This document shows, in pieces, positions 55,801-63,129 of a stretch of 64,000 bases of DNA; the first letter of the stretch is position 1, and each line of letters starts with the position of its first letter. The translations under genes and the position numbers were made by a program. The notes under the pieces are model-generated. The model had not been told where the DNA came from. It did not search any database and saw only the letters and a list, made by a program, of their open reading frames with translations. The DNA comes from Inhella crocodyli (GTDB taxonomy: Bacteria; Pseudomonadota; Gammaproteobacteria; Burkholderiales; Burkholderiaceae_C): NCBI RefSeq assembly GCF_004004565.1, contig NZ_SACM01000002.1, positions 124,001 through 188,000 of the forward strand, given 5' to 3'.

Positions 55801-55870
55801 GCCTACCGTTTGAATTCAGCCGACCAGCCTGCATAGCTGAAGCAGGTCGGCTGCAATGATTGGTTAGGGC
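55801..55870 (-). repeat. attC recombination site of the 79-aa cassette
   Basis: On the minus strand: inverse core GCCCTAAC, a 9-bp stem (CAGCCGACC 55817-55825 with GGTCGGCTG 55845-55853), then TGAATTCAAAC and core GGTAGGC. The arm GGTCGGCTGAATTCAA is close to the L' arms of classical 60-bp sites. The second T of the GTT core has become G, which may have disabled it. Confidence 0.82.
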
Positions 55871-56103
55871 TTGCCAAATGTTTCATGCGTTGCCCAGTCG
55901 CTAGCGCAGAGCCAGTCCTCTGGGATTTCCTCGGCCGCTTCAACAGTCGCCTCGATATCCCAAATGTGCTCCCATCCTCCGGTTGAGTAACTCTCGACTC
56001 GTGCAGCCTCACCCCACTTGGCAAGCCACTCGCGCATCCAATCGAAGTCCGCAGAAGAGTCGACATGATCTACATAGACAGTGATTCGCTTCGTCGTCGG
56101 CAT
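55864..56103 (-). CDS. Cassette gene B: small acidic protein of unknown function
   Basis: 79 aa, acidic and Trp-rich. MPTTKRITVYVDHVDSSADF, then WMREWLAKWGEAARVESYS, GWEHIWDIEATVEAAEE and DWLCASDWATHETF. No signal peptide or membrane helix; it should be a small cytoplasmic alpha/beta protein. No family recognised. The TAA stop is part of the attC inverse core GCCCTAAC, and the ATG is 14 bases after the preceding core, the usual layout of an integron cassette gene. Its G+C content is about 55%. Confidence 0.75.
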   Translation of the reverse strand: MPTTKRITVYVDHVDSSADFDWMREWLAKWGEAARVESYSTGGWEHIWDIEATVEAAEEIPEDWLCASDWATHETFGKP

Positions 56104-56109
56104 GCGAGC

Positions 56110-56168
56110 GCCCTAACGTTCGCGCTCAGCGGGCGACTTGGCCGTCCGCTGCAGCAAGGGGTTAAGCC
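56110..56168 (-). repeat. attC recombination site of the 96-aa cassette
   Basis: 59 bases. On the minus strand: inverse core GGCTTAAC, then CCCTTGCTG, an 8-of-9 stem (CAGCGGACG 56143-56151 with CGCCCGCTG 56127-56135), a short loop, AGCGCGAAC and core GTTAGGGC. Size, symmetry and core sequences are those of a standard attC. Confidence 0.87.
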
Positions 56169-56452
56169 GCATGCTCTTGATATGTGCCATCCGAATGCCT
56201 TGACCAGCCTGACTCGAATATTCCGGTTGCGAGATTGAAAAAGCTCTCGAACTCTTGCATGAGAGCCCCATCGGAATCAAATAGATACCCGCGAACACGT
56301 TGGAGCCGAAGCTTCGAAATTCCATCCGCGGAGTCCCAAACATGTTCGCCGTCCCAATAGTCGCCGAGCGGCATTTGATTCGAATACACACATGCGCCTT
56401 CCGGGCTGTAGCCGATAAGTAAGGCGCAATCCCGAATGCATAGCTGTTCCAT
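56162..56452 (-). CDS. Cassette gene A: small protein of unknown function
   Basis: 96 aa from the ATG at 56452 (MEQLCIRDCALLIGYSPEG). A longer frame is open upstream but runs through the recombination core, so this start, 11 bases after GTTAAGC, is preferred. The protein is acidic with aromatic residues: VYSNQMPLGDYWDGEHVWDS, KLRLQRVRGYLFDSDGALM, FESFFNLATGIFESGW. No signal peptide or membrane helix, and no family recognised. The TAA stop is inside the attC inverse core. Its base composition is well below the genome's G+C. Confidence 0.75.
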   Translation of the reverse strand: MEQLCIRDCALLIGYSPEGACVYSNQMPLGDYWDGEHVWDSADGISKLRLQRVRGYLFDSDGALMQEFESFFNLATGIFESGWSRHSDGTYQEHAA

Positions 56453-56457
56453 GCGCG

Positions 56458-56574
56458 GCTTAACGTGTTCTCGGGCGACACACACCGCCGCTTTGGCAGG
56501 CGCGCTGCGCCCTGGATCGGCAGCCAAAAAGGCGTCCAAGCTTTTGTTTCATTGGAGAAAAGCTCACGTTGAAC
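56458..56574 (-). repeat. Possible older attC (or attI-side) remnant upstream of cassette A
   Basis: A 117-base stretch with GTTCAACGTG at its distal end and CACGTTAAGC at the cassette boundary. These pair at 8 of 10 positions, as the outer arms of a long attC would. The interior is GC-rich with less clear pairing. No convincing gene precedes it. Confidence 0.45.
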
Positions 56575-56779
56575 TGGGTGACCATACGGCTTCGAATGAT
56601 GGGCAGAAGCGGCACGTTGTGACAAGTGCTGGAAAGCCGCCGCAGCGCGAGGTGCGCGAATGATGCCCGTCGCCAACAGGCATCCAAGGGCAGCGTGCAT
56701 TGACAGCCCACGCGAAGACGCCGGCGCTCGCTTGGGCGTTCCGGCAGGGCCGCACGAGTCGGCCCGTGTCCTCGCCCCT
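56465..56779. other. Gap between cassette array and M28 peptidase gene
   Basis: 315 bases without a supported gene. The proximal 110 bases may be an attC remnant. A 63-codon frame at 56564-56755 on the minus strand ends near the putative inverse core but has no recognisable coding character. No integrase fragment was seen. Confidence 0.5.
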
Positions 56780-58183
56780 TCAGCGCGCCGGCGCCACCGG
56801 CGGCGCGTACACCGCCAGGCTGCTGTGCCCACCGGCCCCCAGCGCCTGCACGCCAAACACCACGTCGTCGCGCGACACGCCGGCGATCACCGCCTCGCGG
56901 GCGCTGGCGGGTAGGTCGCGGGCCCACTCCCAGCGGGCCGATTCGCTGCGGCGCCACAGCACGCGGTAGCCGCTGGCGCCGGGGCTGGGCGCCCAGGTCA
57001 GGCGGGTGTCGTTGCTGAGTTCGCTGGCGTCGACCTGCACCTGCGCGGGCGGCGGTGGGGCCCAGGCCAGGGTGGCCAGGCCGGCGAGGTTGGCGCGGGT
57101 CACGCGGGCGAGGTAGTCCACGTCCACGAACGCGGGCAGGTCGCCGGCGAGTTGGCCGTTCTCCAGGCGCACGTTCTGGTGCTGGTTGGCGTAGTTCTCG
57201 AAGGGTTCGGTGAAGCGCACGGCGGCCAGGCCGCGTTCGAGGAAGGGCAGGTGGTCGCCGCCGCGCAGGGTGCGGTCGCGGCGCTGGATCAGGTCGATCT
57301 GGGTGCCGGGCACGTAGGCCTCGGCGGCGCGGGCCATGTGGCGGCCCAACTGCGCGGCGGGCAGGTCGTCGGCACCGCCGGCCGCGGCCAGGGCCTGTTG
57401 GGCCTTCAAGCGCGGCGAAGCCTCCGCCTGCGCGCCGCGCAGCATCAGGCGCAGCAGCGGGTCCAGGCCGTCGGCGAACAGGCGGATGCGCATCGGCGCG
57501 TGCTCGCCCTTGGCGCCGCGTGGGCTGCCCACGATGTCGTTGGTGACCATGGCCTCGACGCTTTGGCCGTCGATGTCCAGCTCCTTGGCCAACTGGGCGG
57601 CGCCCAACAGGCCTTGTTCTTCGCCTGCGACGGCGGCGAACACCAGCGTGGCCTCGGGGGGGCGGGACGAGCGCGCCATCGTGCAGGCCATGGCCATCAC
57701 AGCGGCGGTGCCTGAGGCGTCGTCGTTGGCGCCGGGGGCGTCGCCTTGGGCGTCCATCACGTCGGCGTTGCGGCTGTCGTAGTGGCCGCTGACGACGATG
57801 AAGCGCTTGGGGTCGCGGCCGGGCAGGGTGGCCAACACGTTGACGATTTCGGTGGGCGCGGCGATGCGACGGCCCACGGGCTCGGTGTGGCTGCGGGTGC
57901 TGATTTGCAGTGGCGTGCCCTTCGCGCAGGTGCGCCATTCGCGCTCGATCCAACGCCGCGCCGCGCCGATGCCGCGCGTCTCGCTCGCGGTCTCCGAGGC
58001 CGTGTGCCGCGTGCCGAAGGCGGCCAGGGTGTCGATGTGGCGGCGCAGCAGCGCGGGGTCGACGGCCTGCAGCAGCGGGGTCAGCACGGGGTCGGCCGGC
58101 GGGGGCGGCACGGGCGCGGGCGTGGGGCTTTGGGCCGCGGCCTGGGCGGCCCATGCAAGCAGAGAACAAGCCAAGAAACGCAT
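56780..58183 (-). CDS. M28-family exported zinc aminopeptidase
   Basis: 467 aa from the ATG at 58183. Signal peptide MRFLACSLLAWAAQAAAQS and a Pro-rich lead. The peptidase core has IVVSGHYDSRNADVMDA with the first zinc His and Asp, GANDDASGTAAVM with the bridging Asp, VFAAVAGEEQGLLG with the catalytic Glu pair, and VTNDIVGSP. RTLRGGDHLPFLERG holds the last His. A C-terminal fibronectin-III-like domain (about 375-467) is seen: VDASELSNDTRLTWAPSPGA then YRVLWRR. It digests peptides outside the inner membrane. Monocistronic; divergent from the DUF2157 gene by 127 bases. Confidence 0.92.
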   Translation of the reverse strand: MRFLACSLLAWAAQAAAQSPTPAPVPPPPADPVLTPLLQAVDPALLRRHIDTLAAFGTRHTASETASETRGIGAARRWIEREWRTCAKGTPLQISTRSHTEPVGRRIAAPTEIVNVLATLPGRDPKRFIVVSGHYDSRNADVMDAQGDAPGANDDASGTAAVMAMACTMARSSRPPEATLVFAAVAGEEQGLLGAAQLAKELDIDGQSVEAMVTNDIVGSPRGAKGEHAPMRIRLFADGLDPLLRLMLRGAQAEASPRLKAQQALAAAGGADDLPAAQLGRHMARAAEAYVPGTQIDLIQRRDRTLRGGDHLPFLERGLAAVRFTEPFENYANQHQNVRLENGQLAGDLPAFVDVDYLARVTRANLAGLATLAWAPPPPAQVQVDASELSNDTRLTWAPSPGASGYRVLWRRSESARWEWARDLPASAREAVIAGVSRDDVVFGVQALGAGGHSSLAVYAPPVAPAR

Positions 58184-58310
58184 CGAAATCTCCGTGGGGG
58201 TGCGGTGCCTTGCGCCGCCAGGTGCCGTCTGGCGCGACTTTGGGCTGGCGGCTGGCGCGATGGCGGGCCGGCTGCCTAGGATCGGGGCCCCGCACCTTAC
58301 CCCCATCCCC

Positions 58311-59270
58311 ATGACCGACTGGCGCCCTGGGCTTCATGCCCTCGCCGTGGAACACGGCCTCGACCCCCGGCGCACCCGCGCGCTGCTGGCTTTGGTGGAC
58401 GACACCCCGCCGCCCCGCTTGCCGGAGCGCCTGCTGCCGGCGGTGCTGGCGGTGGGGGCCTTGCTGGTGGGCCTGGGCGTGGTGATGTGGATCGCCGCCA
58501 ATTGGGCCGATTGGGGGCGCGTGACGAAGTTCGGGCTGCTCCAAGCCCTGGTGGCCACCAGCCTGCTGGGCACCTGGGCCTTGCCCCGGCTGCGGCCCGC
58601 CCTGGGCCTGCTGGCTTTGCTGGGGCAGGGCGCCCTGTTCGCCTACTTCGGCCAAACCTACCAAACGGGGGCCGACCCCTGGCAACTGTTCACGCTGTGG
58701 GCCGCCCTGGCCGTGCCCCTGGGGCTGGCCGTGCGGCACGACGCCGTTTGGGCGCCATGGACCCTGGTGGCCACGCTGGCCGTGGTGCTGTGGGTGCAGG
58801 CGCACAGCGGTCACCGCTGGGCATCGGACGCCGACTCCGCGACGCCGCAACTGTGGGGCGCCTTGGCCTTGGTGGGCCTGGCCACCGCCTTGTCCCCCTG
58901 GGCCCAGCGCTGGCACGGTGCCGGCCTGTGGGCCTGGCGCGCGCAGGGCGTGTGGGGCGTGGGGGTGATCACCGGTTGGGCCCTGATGGCTGTGTTCAGC
59001 ACCGACTGGGCGGCGCAGTTCTTCTGGCTGGGCCTGCTGCTGCTGGCCGCGGCGGCGGCCCTGTGGCGCCAAGGCGATTTGGTGATGCTCTCGTCCACCG
59101 CCATGGCGCTGAACGTGTGGGCCCTGGCGGGCTTTGGCCGCTGGCTGTTCGACGGCAACGGACGCGACTGGCTGGGCCAGGCCTTCTTGTTCGGGCTGGT
59201 GGCCGCGGGTCTGCTGGCGGGCACGGTGAGCCTCTTGATGCGCCGCCACCGCGATGGGGGTGCTGCATGA
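58311..59270 (+). CDS. DUF2157-family polytopic membrane protein
   Basis: 319 aa. A short cytoplasmic helix (TDWRPGLHALAVEHGLDPRR) leads to eight to ten membrane helices. LLVGLGVVMWIAANWADWG and YFGQTYQTGADPWQLFTLW are characteristic of DUF2157 proteins. Function unknown; these proteins usually sit next to DUF4401/GDYXXLXY proteins, as here. Its last four bases overlap the next start (ATGA), so the two are translated together. Confidence 0.85.
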   Translation: MTDWRPGLHALAVEHGLDPRRTRALLALVDDTPPPRLPERLLPAVLAVGALLVGLGVVMWIAANWADWGRVTKFGLLQALVATSLLGTWALPRLRPALGLLALLGQGALFAYFGQTYQTGADPWQLFTLWAALAVPLGLAVRHDAVWAPWTLVATLAVVLWVQAHSGHRWASDADSATPQLWGALALVGLATALSPWAQRWHGAGLWAWRAQGVWGVGVITGWALMAVFSTDWAAQFFWLGLLLLAAAAALWRQGDLVMLSSTAMALNVWALAGFGRWLFDGNGRDWLGQAFLFGLVAAGLLAGTVSLLMRRHRDGGAA

Positions 59271-60808
59271 GCGCCGCCGACTTGCTGCATCGCGCGCAAG
59301 CCCAGGGCCTGCTGCCGCCCGGGGCCCGCTGGCCGGCCACCGAGCAGCGGCCCTGGCCGGTGCAGCTGCTCACCGCGGTGGGCGCTTGGTTTGCTGCCGT
59401 GCCGCTCGTGGCCGTCATTGGCGGCTTGCTGGGTCCGTTGGTGCGCGACGGGGCGGGCCTGCTGCTGGTGGGCGCGGCCTTGATCGTGGCGGCGGTGTTG
59501 CTGCTTCGCGACCGCGCTGTGCCCCTGTTCGTGGAGCAATTGGCCGTGCCGATCTTGTTGGTCGGCCTGCTGTGCGTGGGCTGGCGCCTGCACGAGAGCC
59601 TGCCCGATGCGCCCGCCTGGCTGGCCTTGAGCGCCCTGGCCCTGGGGGTGGCCTGGGCGCTGCCGAGACCTTGGCTGCGCGCCTTGCTGGGCGCGGGGGC
59701 GGTCGCTTGTCTGTGGGCCAGCACCGCGCCCTGGTCGGGCGCTTGGCGGGCGCTGGCCGTGCCGCAGTGGGCGGTGGCCACGGGCTTGCTCGCGGTGTGG
59801 GTGGGCCTGGGTCGCGCGCCCTGGGCCCCGCGCTGGGCGGCGGCCTGGGAGGCAACGGGCGCCGGTTGGTTGCTGGCCGTCCTGGGGATCTTGGCCCTGC
59901 ACAGCGGCAGCCCGTTTTTGCTCGTGGGCTTGACCGGGTTGCAGGCGGGCGGCTCGGGCTGGGGGGCGCCGGTGCTGGCGATCGGCAGTGCGGCCACGGC
60001 CGGACTGGGGGCTGCCTGGCTGGCGAGGGCCTGGCCGGCCGTGCGCACCCTGCGCTGGGGCGCCTTGGCCGCGCTCCTGGCGTCCATGGCCCTGGTGCTG
60101 CCCGCCTTGGGGCCCATCGCCCTGGCGGCGGCCGTGTGCGCCCGCCAGCAGCGGTGGCGCCTGGCCACGGTGGCAGGCCTGGCGGCGCTGTGGGTGCTCG
60201 GCGCTTTTTATTACCAACTCGCCTGGCCGCTGGCCCACAAGGCGCTGGGGCTGGTGGGCTTGGGCCTGGCGATCGGCCTGCTGGCCTTGGGACGGCGGGC
60301 CGCACCGGCAGCGGCGGCGGCCCGGGGGGGCCGGCCTTGGGCGGCCCTGGCGGCGCTGGGCCTCACCCTGGCCGTGGCCAACGGCGGCATCGTTCAGAAG
60401 GAGCGCTTGATCGCCCAAGGCGAGCCGCTGTTCGTGGCCCTGGCGCCGGTCGACCCGCGTTCCCTGATGCAGGGCGACTACATGCGGCTGAACTTCAACG
60501 TGCCGACGGACGCCCGTCCGCCCCAGGCCGCGTGGGGCGCCGCCCGCCCGCGGGTGGTGCTGCGTCGCGACGCCCAGGGCGTGGCCACTTTCGTGCGACC
60601 CGACGACGGCCGCCCGCTGGCGGCCGACGAGCGCCGGGTGGAACTCAGCCCCAAAGACGGACGCTGGATCTTGGTGAGCGACGCCTGGTTCTTCCGCGAG
60701 GGCGAGGCCGAGCGCTGGCAGCGCGCCCGCTTCGGCGAGTTCCGTGTCACGCCCGACGGGCGGGCGCTGCTGGTGGGCTTGCGGGGGGAGGGCCTGGCGC
60801 CGCTGTGA
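59267..60808 (+). CDS. DUF4401 membrane protein fused to a GDYXXLXY domain
   Basis: 513 aa. The first 360 residues are about ten membrane helices of DUF4401 type. A C-terminal soluble domain after AVANGGIVQKERLIAQGE contains the signature GDYMRLNF (403-410) in DPRSLMQGDYMRLNFNVP, then beta-strands to VGLRGEGL. In many genomes the two parts are separate genes; here they are one chain. With the DUF2157 partner they probably form a membrane complex of unknown role. It converges on mltA with a single base between stops. Confidence 0.85.
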   Translation: MSAADLLHRAQAQGLLPPGARWPATEQRPWPVQLLTAVGAWFAAVPLVAVIGGLLGPLVRDGAGLLLVGAALIVAAVLLLRDRAVPLFVEQLAVPILLVGLLCVGWRLHESLPDAPAWLALSALALGVAWALPRPWLRALLGAGAVACLWASTAPWSGAWRALAVPQWAVATGLLAVWVGLGRAPWAPRWAAAWEATGAGWLLAVLGILALHSGSPFLLVGLTGLQAGGSGWGAPVLAIGSAATAGLGAAWLARAWPAVRTLRWGALAALLASMALVLPALGPIALAAAVCARQQRWRLATVAGLAALWVLGAFYYQLAWPLAHKALGLVGLGLAIGLLALGRRAAPAAAAARGGRPWAALAALGLTLAVANGGIVQKERLIAQGEPLFVALAPVDPRSLMQGDYMRLNFNVPTDARPPQAAWGAARPRVVLRRDAQGVATFVRPDDGRPLAADERRVELSPKDGRWILVSDAWFFREGEAERWQRARFGEFRVTPDGRALLVGLRGEGLAPL

Positions 60809-60809
60809 G

Positions 60810-62006
60810 TCAGGAGGGCAGGGCCGCCCCGCGCGGCCACAGCGCCCACCAGCGCATCGGCTGCTTCATGCGACCGGCCTGGGCCAGGGCGGGTTCGCCC
60901 CAGCCGAAAAACAGGTCGGCCCGCACGGCCCCGACGATGGCGCTGCCGGTGTCTTGCGCCAACACCAAGCGGCGCAGGGGCGTGGTGCTGAGGGGCTCGG
61001 TGCTGTCCAGCCACAGCGGGGTGCCGTAGGGCACGGCGCGCGGGTCCACGGCCACGCTGCGCCCCGGGGTGAGCGGCAGGCCCTGGGCGCCGCGGGGGCC
61101 GACCTTGGGGTCGAGCAGGGCTTCTTCGCGGAAAAAGACGACGCGCGGGTTGGCGGCCAAGAGCTCCTCTTGCCGTTCGGGGTTCTGGATCGTCCAGGCC
61201 TTGATGGCCGGCCAGTTGGCGCTGCCTTCGCGGAGCTGGCCTTGGTCGATCAGCCAGCGGCCCAGGCTTTGGAAGGGGTGCTGGTTGTGGCCGGCGTAGG
61301 CCACGCGGCGCTGCTGTTCGCGGCCATCGGGTTCGGTGATGCGCACGCGACCCGAGCCTTGGATCTGCAACAGCACCGCGTCCACCGGGTCTTCCAGGTA
61401 GACCACGGCCTGGAGGCGTGCTTGCGTGGCCGGCGATTGCAGCGTGGCGCGCGGGGCGCTGGCCAAGGCGGGGTCGCGAGGCGGCGCCCACAGCGGCACC
61501 TTGAAGCGTTCGTCGGGCTGACGGCGCGCGCGCAACTCGGGCTCGAAGTAGCCCGTGGCCAGGCCCTCATCGCGGCCGTCCAACGCCTCCACCCGGAAGG
61601 GTTGCAGCGTTTGCATGAGCCAGCCGTGGGCTTGCAGCGGGTCGGAGGGTTCGGGTTGGGCCTGCAGTTGCTGGCACCAGGCCTTCCAGGCTTCGGCGGG
61701 ACGGCTGCAGTTTTGGCGCAGCACGGGCCAGAGGGTGTGGACTTCGTCTTGGCCCCAGCCGGGCAGGGCGGTCCAGGGCAGGGGCACCCAGCGAGCCGGC
61801 CCGCGCTGGTGCGCGGGGCCGGTGGGGGCCACGGCCTCGGGCGGTGCGGCGGGCGGGAGGGGCGTGAGCGTCGCGGGGCGCGGAGCCGGGGGCGTCGGCG
61901 GGTTGGGCGGCGGCGTGCTGCAGGCGCCCAGCAGGGCCGCGAACGTCGCCAGCGCCAAACCCTTGCCACGGCGCCCCTTCGGCTTGCCGTGCTGCAATGG
62001 CGGCAT
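60810..62006 (-). CDS. mltA: Membrane-bound lytic transglycosylase MltA
   Basis: 398 aa from the ATG at 62006. It cleaves murein glycan strands at the outer membrane, releasing 1,6-anhydro-muropeptides. Lipobox LLGACS near residue 29, a Pro-rich tether (TPPPNPPTPPAPRP), then the MltA domain: GLATGYFEPELRARR, LQIQGSGRVRITEPDGR and VAYAGHNQHPFQSLGR. The 3D domain (LTPGRSVAVDPRAVPYGTPL, VLAQDTGSAIVGAVRADLFF) carries the catalytic Asp in AQDTG. The start codon overlaps that of a small divergent gene (CATG). Confidence 0.94.
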   Translation of the reverse strand: MPPLQHGKPKGRRGKGLALATFAALLGACSTPPPNPPTPPAPRPATLTPLPPAAPPEAVAPTGPAHQRGPARWVPLPWTALPGWGQDEVHTLWPVLRQNCSRPAEAWKAWCQQLQAQPEPSDPLQAHGWLMQTLQPFRVEALDGRDEGLATGYFEPELRARRQPDERFKVPLWAPPRDPALASAPRATLQSPATQARLQAVVYLEDPVDAVLLQIQGSGRVRITEPDGREQQRRVAYAGHNQHPFQSLGRWLIDQGQLREGSANWPAIKAWTIQNPERQEELLAANPRVVFFREEALLDPKVGPRGAQGLPLTPGRSVAVDPRAVPYGTPLWLDSTEPLSTTPLRRLVLAQDTGSAIVGAVRADLFFGWGEPALAQAGRMKQPMRWWALWPRGAALPS

Positions 62007-62130
62007 GTGGTTGTTGCTGCTCGAGGCGCTGGGGGCGCTGCTCATCTTCGTGTTCATCATCTGGTGGACGATGTTCTCTGGCCGCAAAGGCGGCGAACGC
62101 CGCGACGACGGGGACCCGCCGGCTCAGTGA
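62005..62130 (+). CDS. 41-residue single-pass membrane protein
   Basis: 41 aa: MWLLLLEALGALLIFVFIIW, then WTMFSGRKGGERRDDGDPPAQ given here as its tail. One helix of about 19 residues is followed by a positively charged and then acidic tail, giving an N-out, C-in topology by the positive-inside rule. The ATG shares its AT with the mltA start on the other strand. The 3' end overlaps the convergent apaG gene by seven bases. The clean membrane-protein composition, unlike a chance frame in GC-rich DNA, supports a real gene, but no function is known. Confidence 0.6.
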   Translation: MWLLLLEALGALLIFVFIIWWTMFSGRKGGERRDDGDPPAQ

Positions 62131-62498
62131 AGCTGACCGCTGTCGCTCAGCAAGAACTCGGGCACCTCGGCCCAAAACACCTCGGCCGATTCACTGACGC
62201 AGAGGTACTGCCCCTTCATCGTGCCCTGGGGCGTGGCGATGCTGGCCCAACTGCTGTATTGGAACGATTGCCCCGGCTGCAAGTAGGGCTGGTGGCCGAC
62301 GACCCCCAGGCCCCGCACCTCTTGCTCGGCGCCTGCGGTGTCGACGATGGTCCAGCGCCGCGCGACCAATTGCGCGGGCACACTGCCCGTGTTTTCGATG
62401 GTCACGCTGTAGCTGTAAGCCCAGCGGCCCTCGTCCGGGGCGGTTTGCTCGGGCAAGGGCTTGACCTCGACGCGGCAGGTGAACTCGGCTTGGGGCAT
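62124..62498 (-). CDS. apaG: ApaG-family protein
   Basis: 124 aa, full length. An Ig/fibronectin-like beta-sandwich with conserved segments RWAYSYSVTIENTGSVPAQLV, RRWTIVDTAG, VRGLGVVGHQPYLQPGQSF and GTMKGQYLC (quoted in part). ApaG binds pyrophosphate-like ligands in structural work; its role is unclear. It lies next to rpe as in many Betaproteobacteria, with tag inserted. The start is at 62498; the divergent tag gene begins within a few bases, so the two share a minimal promoter region or rely on upstream promoters. Confidence 0.93.
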   Translation of the reverse strand: MPQAEFTCRVEVKPLPEQTAPDEGRWAYSYSVTIENTGSVPAQLVARRWTIVDTAGAEQEVRGLGVVGHQPYLQPGQSFQYSSWASIATPQGTMKGQYLCVSESAEVFWAEVPEFLLSDSGQLH

Positions 62499-62508
62499 GG
62501 AGGCGGTG

Positions 62509-63120
62509 ATGTTGAAGACGGTGGAAGGCGACGACAGTGTGCGCCGCTGCGCGTGGTGCGAGGCGCCTGATTTTCCGGCCTACCGCCGGTACCACGACGA
62601 AGAATGGGGCTTCCCGGTGGGTGACGAGACGCGCCTGTTCGAAAAACTCTGCCTGGAGGGCTTTCAGGCGGGGCTGTCCTGGCGGACCATCTTGGCCAAG
62701 CGCGAGGCCTTTCGCGCGGGCTTTGCCGGGTTCGATCCCGTGCGCGTGGCGGCATTCACCGAGGCCGACGTGCAGCGCCTGCTGGCCGACGCCGGCATCG
62801 TGCGCCACCGCGGCAAGATCGAGGCGGCCATCGGCAACGCCCGGGCCCTGCTGGCCATGCACGCCCGCGGCGAGCGCTTGGGCCCCTTGGTCTGGTCGCA
62901 CGAAGAGACCAAGCCCGCCGCAGAGCCCGTGATGCGCAGCGAGTCGCCGGCCTCGCAGGCCCTGTCCAAGGCGCTCAAAGCGCGCGGCTGGCGCTTCGTG
63001 GGCCCAACGACCGTGTACGCCTTCCTGCAGTCCATGGGCGTCGTCAACGACCACCCCAGCGCCTGCGCCGGCCGCTCGCGGGCCTTGGCGGCCAGGGCCT
63101 CCTTCCGCGTGCCTTCCTAA
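62509..63120 (+). CDS. tag: DNA-3-methyladenine glycosylase I
   Basis: 203 aa from the ATG at 62509, chosen for GGAGG five bases upstream; an ATG at 62497 is also in frame. It removes 3-methyladenine from DNA in base-excision repair. Zinc-binding start RRCAWCEAPDFPAYRRYHDEEWG, substrate-pocket region FEKLCLEGFQAGLSWRTIL (quoted in part), RHRGKIEAAIGNARALL and WRFVGPTTVYAFLQSMGVVNDH (in part) are those of the Tag family. The C-terminal His/Cys cluster is DHPSAC. rpe follows nine bases later on the same strand. Confidence 0.93.
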   Translation: MLKTVEGDDSVRRCAWCEAPDFPAYRRYHDEEWGFPVGDETRLFEKLCLEGFQAGLSWRTILAKREAFRAGFAGFDPVRVAAFTEADVQRLLADAGIVRHRGKIEAAIGNARALLAMHARGERLGPLVWSHEETKPAAEPVMRSESPASQALSKALKARGWRFVGPTTVYAFLQSMGVVNDHPSACAGRSRALAARASFRVPS

Positions 63121-63129
63121 AATCGGGCC

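Larger units (their letters stand above)
55807..56463 (-). mobile_element. Two-cassette integron array without integrase (CALIN)
   Basis: Two consecutive gene cassettes read on the minus strand: 56117-56463 (96-aa gene) and 55807-56116 (79-aa gene). In each, the first bases after the crossover point (GTTAAGCC and GTTAGGGC) are the exact complement of the inverse core at the end of the same cassette (GGCTTAAC and GCCCTAAC). That is what a circular cassette with its own attC must show. Each stop codon TAA lies inside the inverse core and each start is 11-14 bases after the core. No integrase gene is within the window. The island is visibly less G+C-rich than the flanks. Confidence 0.85.

Noticed and set aside
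55803-56066. 87-codon minus-strand frame overlapping cassette gene B
   Set aside because: It reads through the attC; its C-terminal NQSLQPTCFSYAGWSAEFKR is the peptide that attC sites commonly give in this frame. It supports the attC call, not a gene.
56564-56755. 63-codon minus-strand frame upstream of the cassette array as a third cassette gene
   Set aside because: No recognisable domain and no matching core at a 5' end; probably chance.
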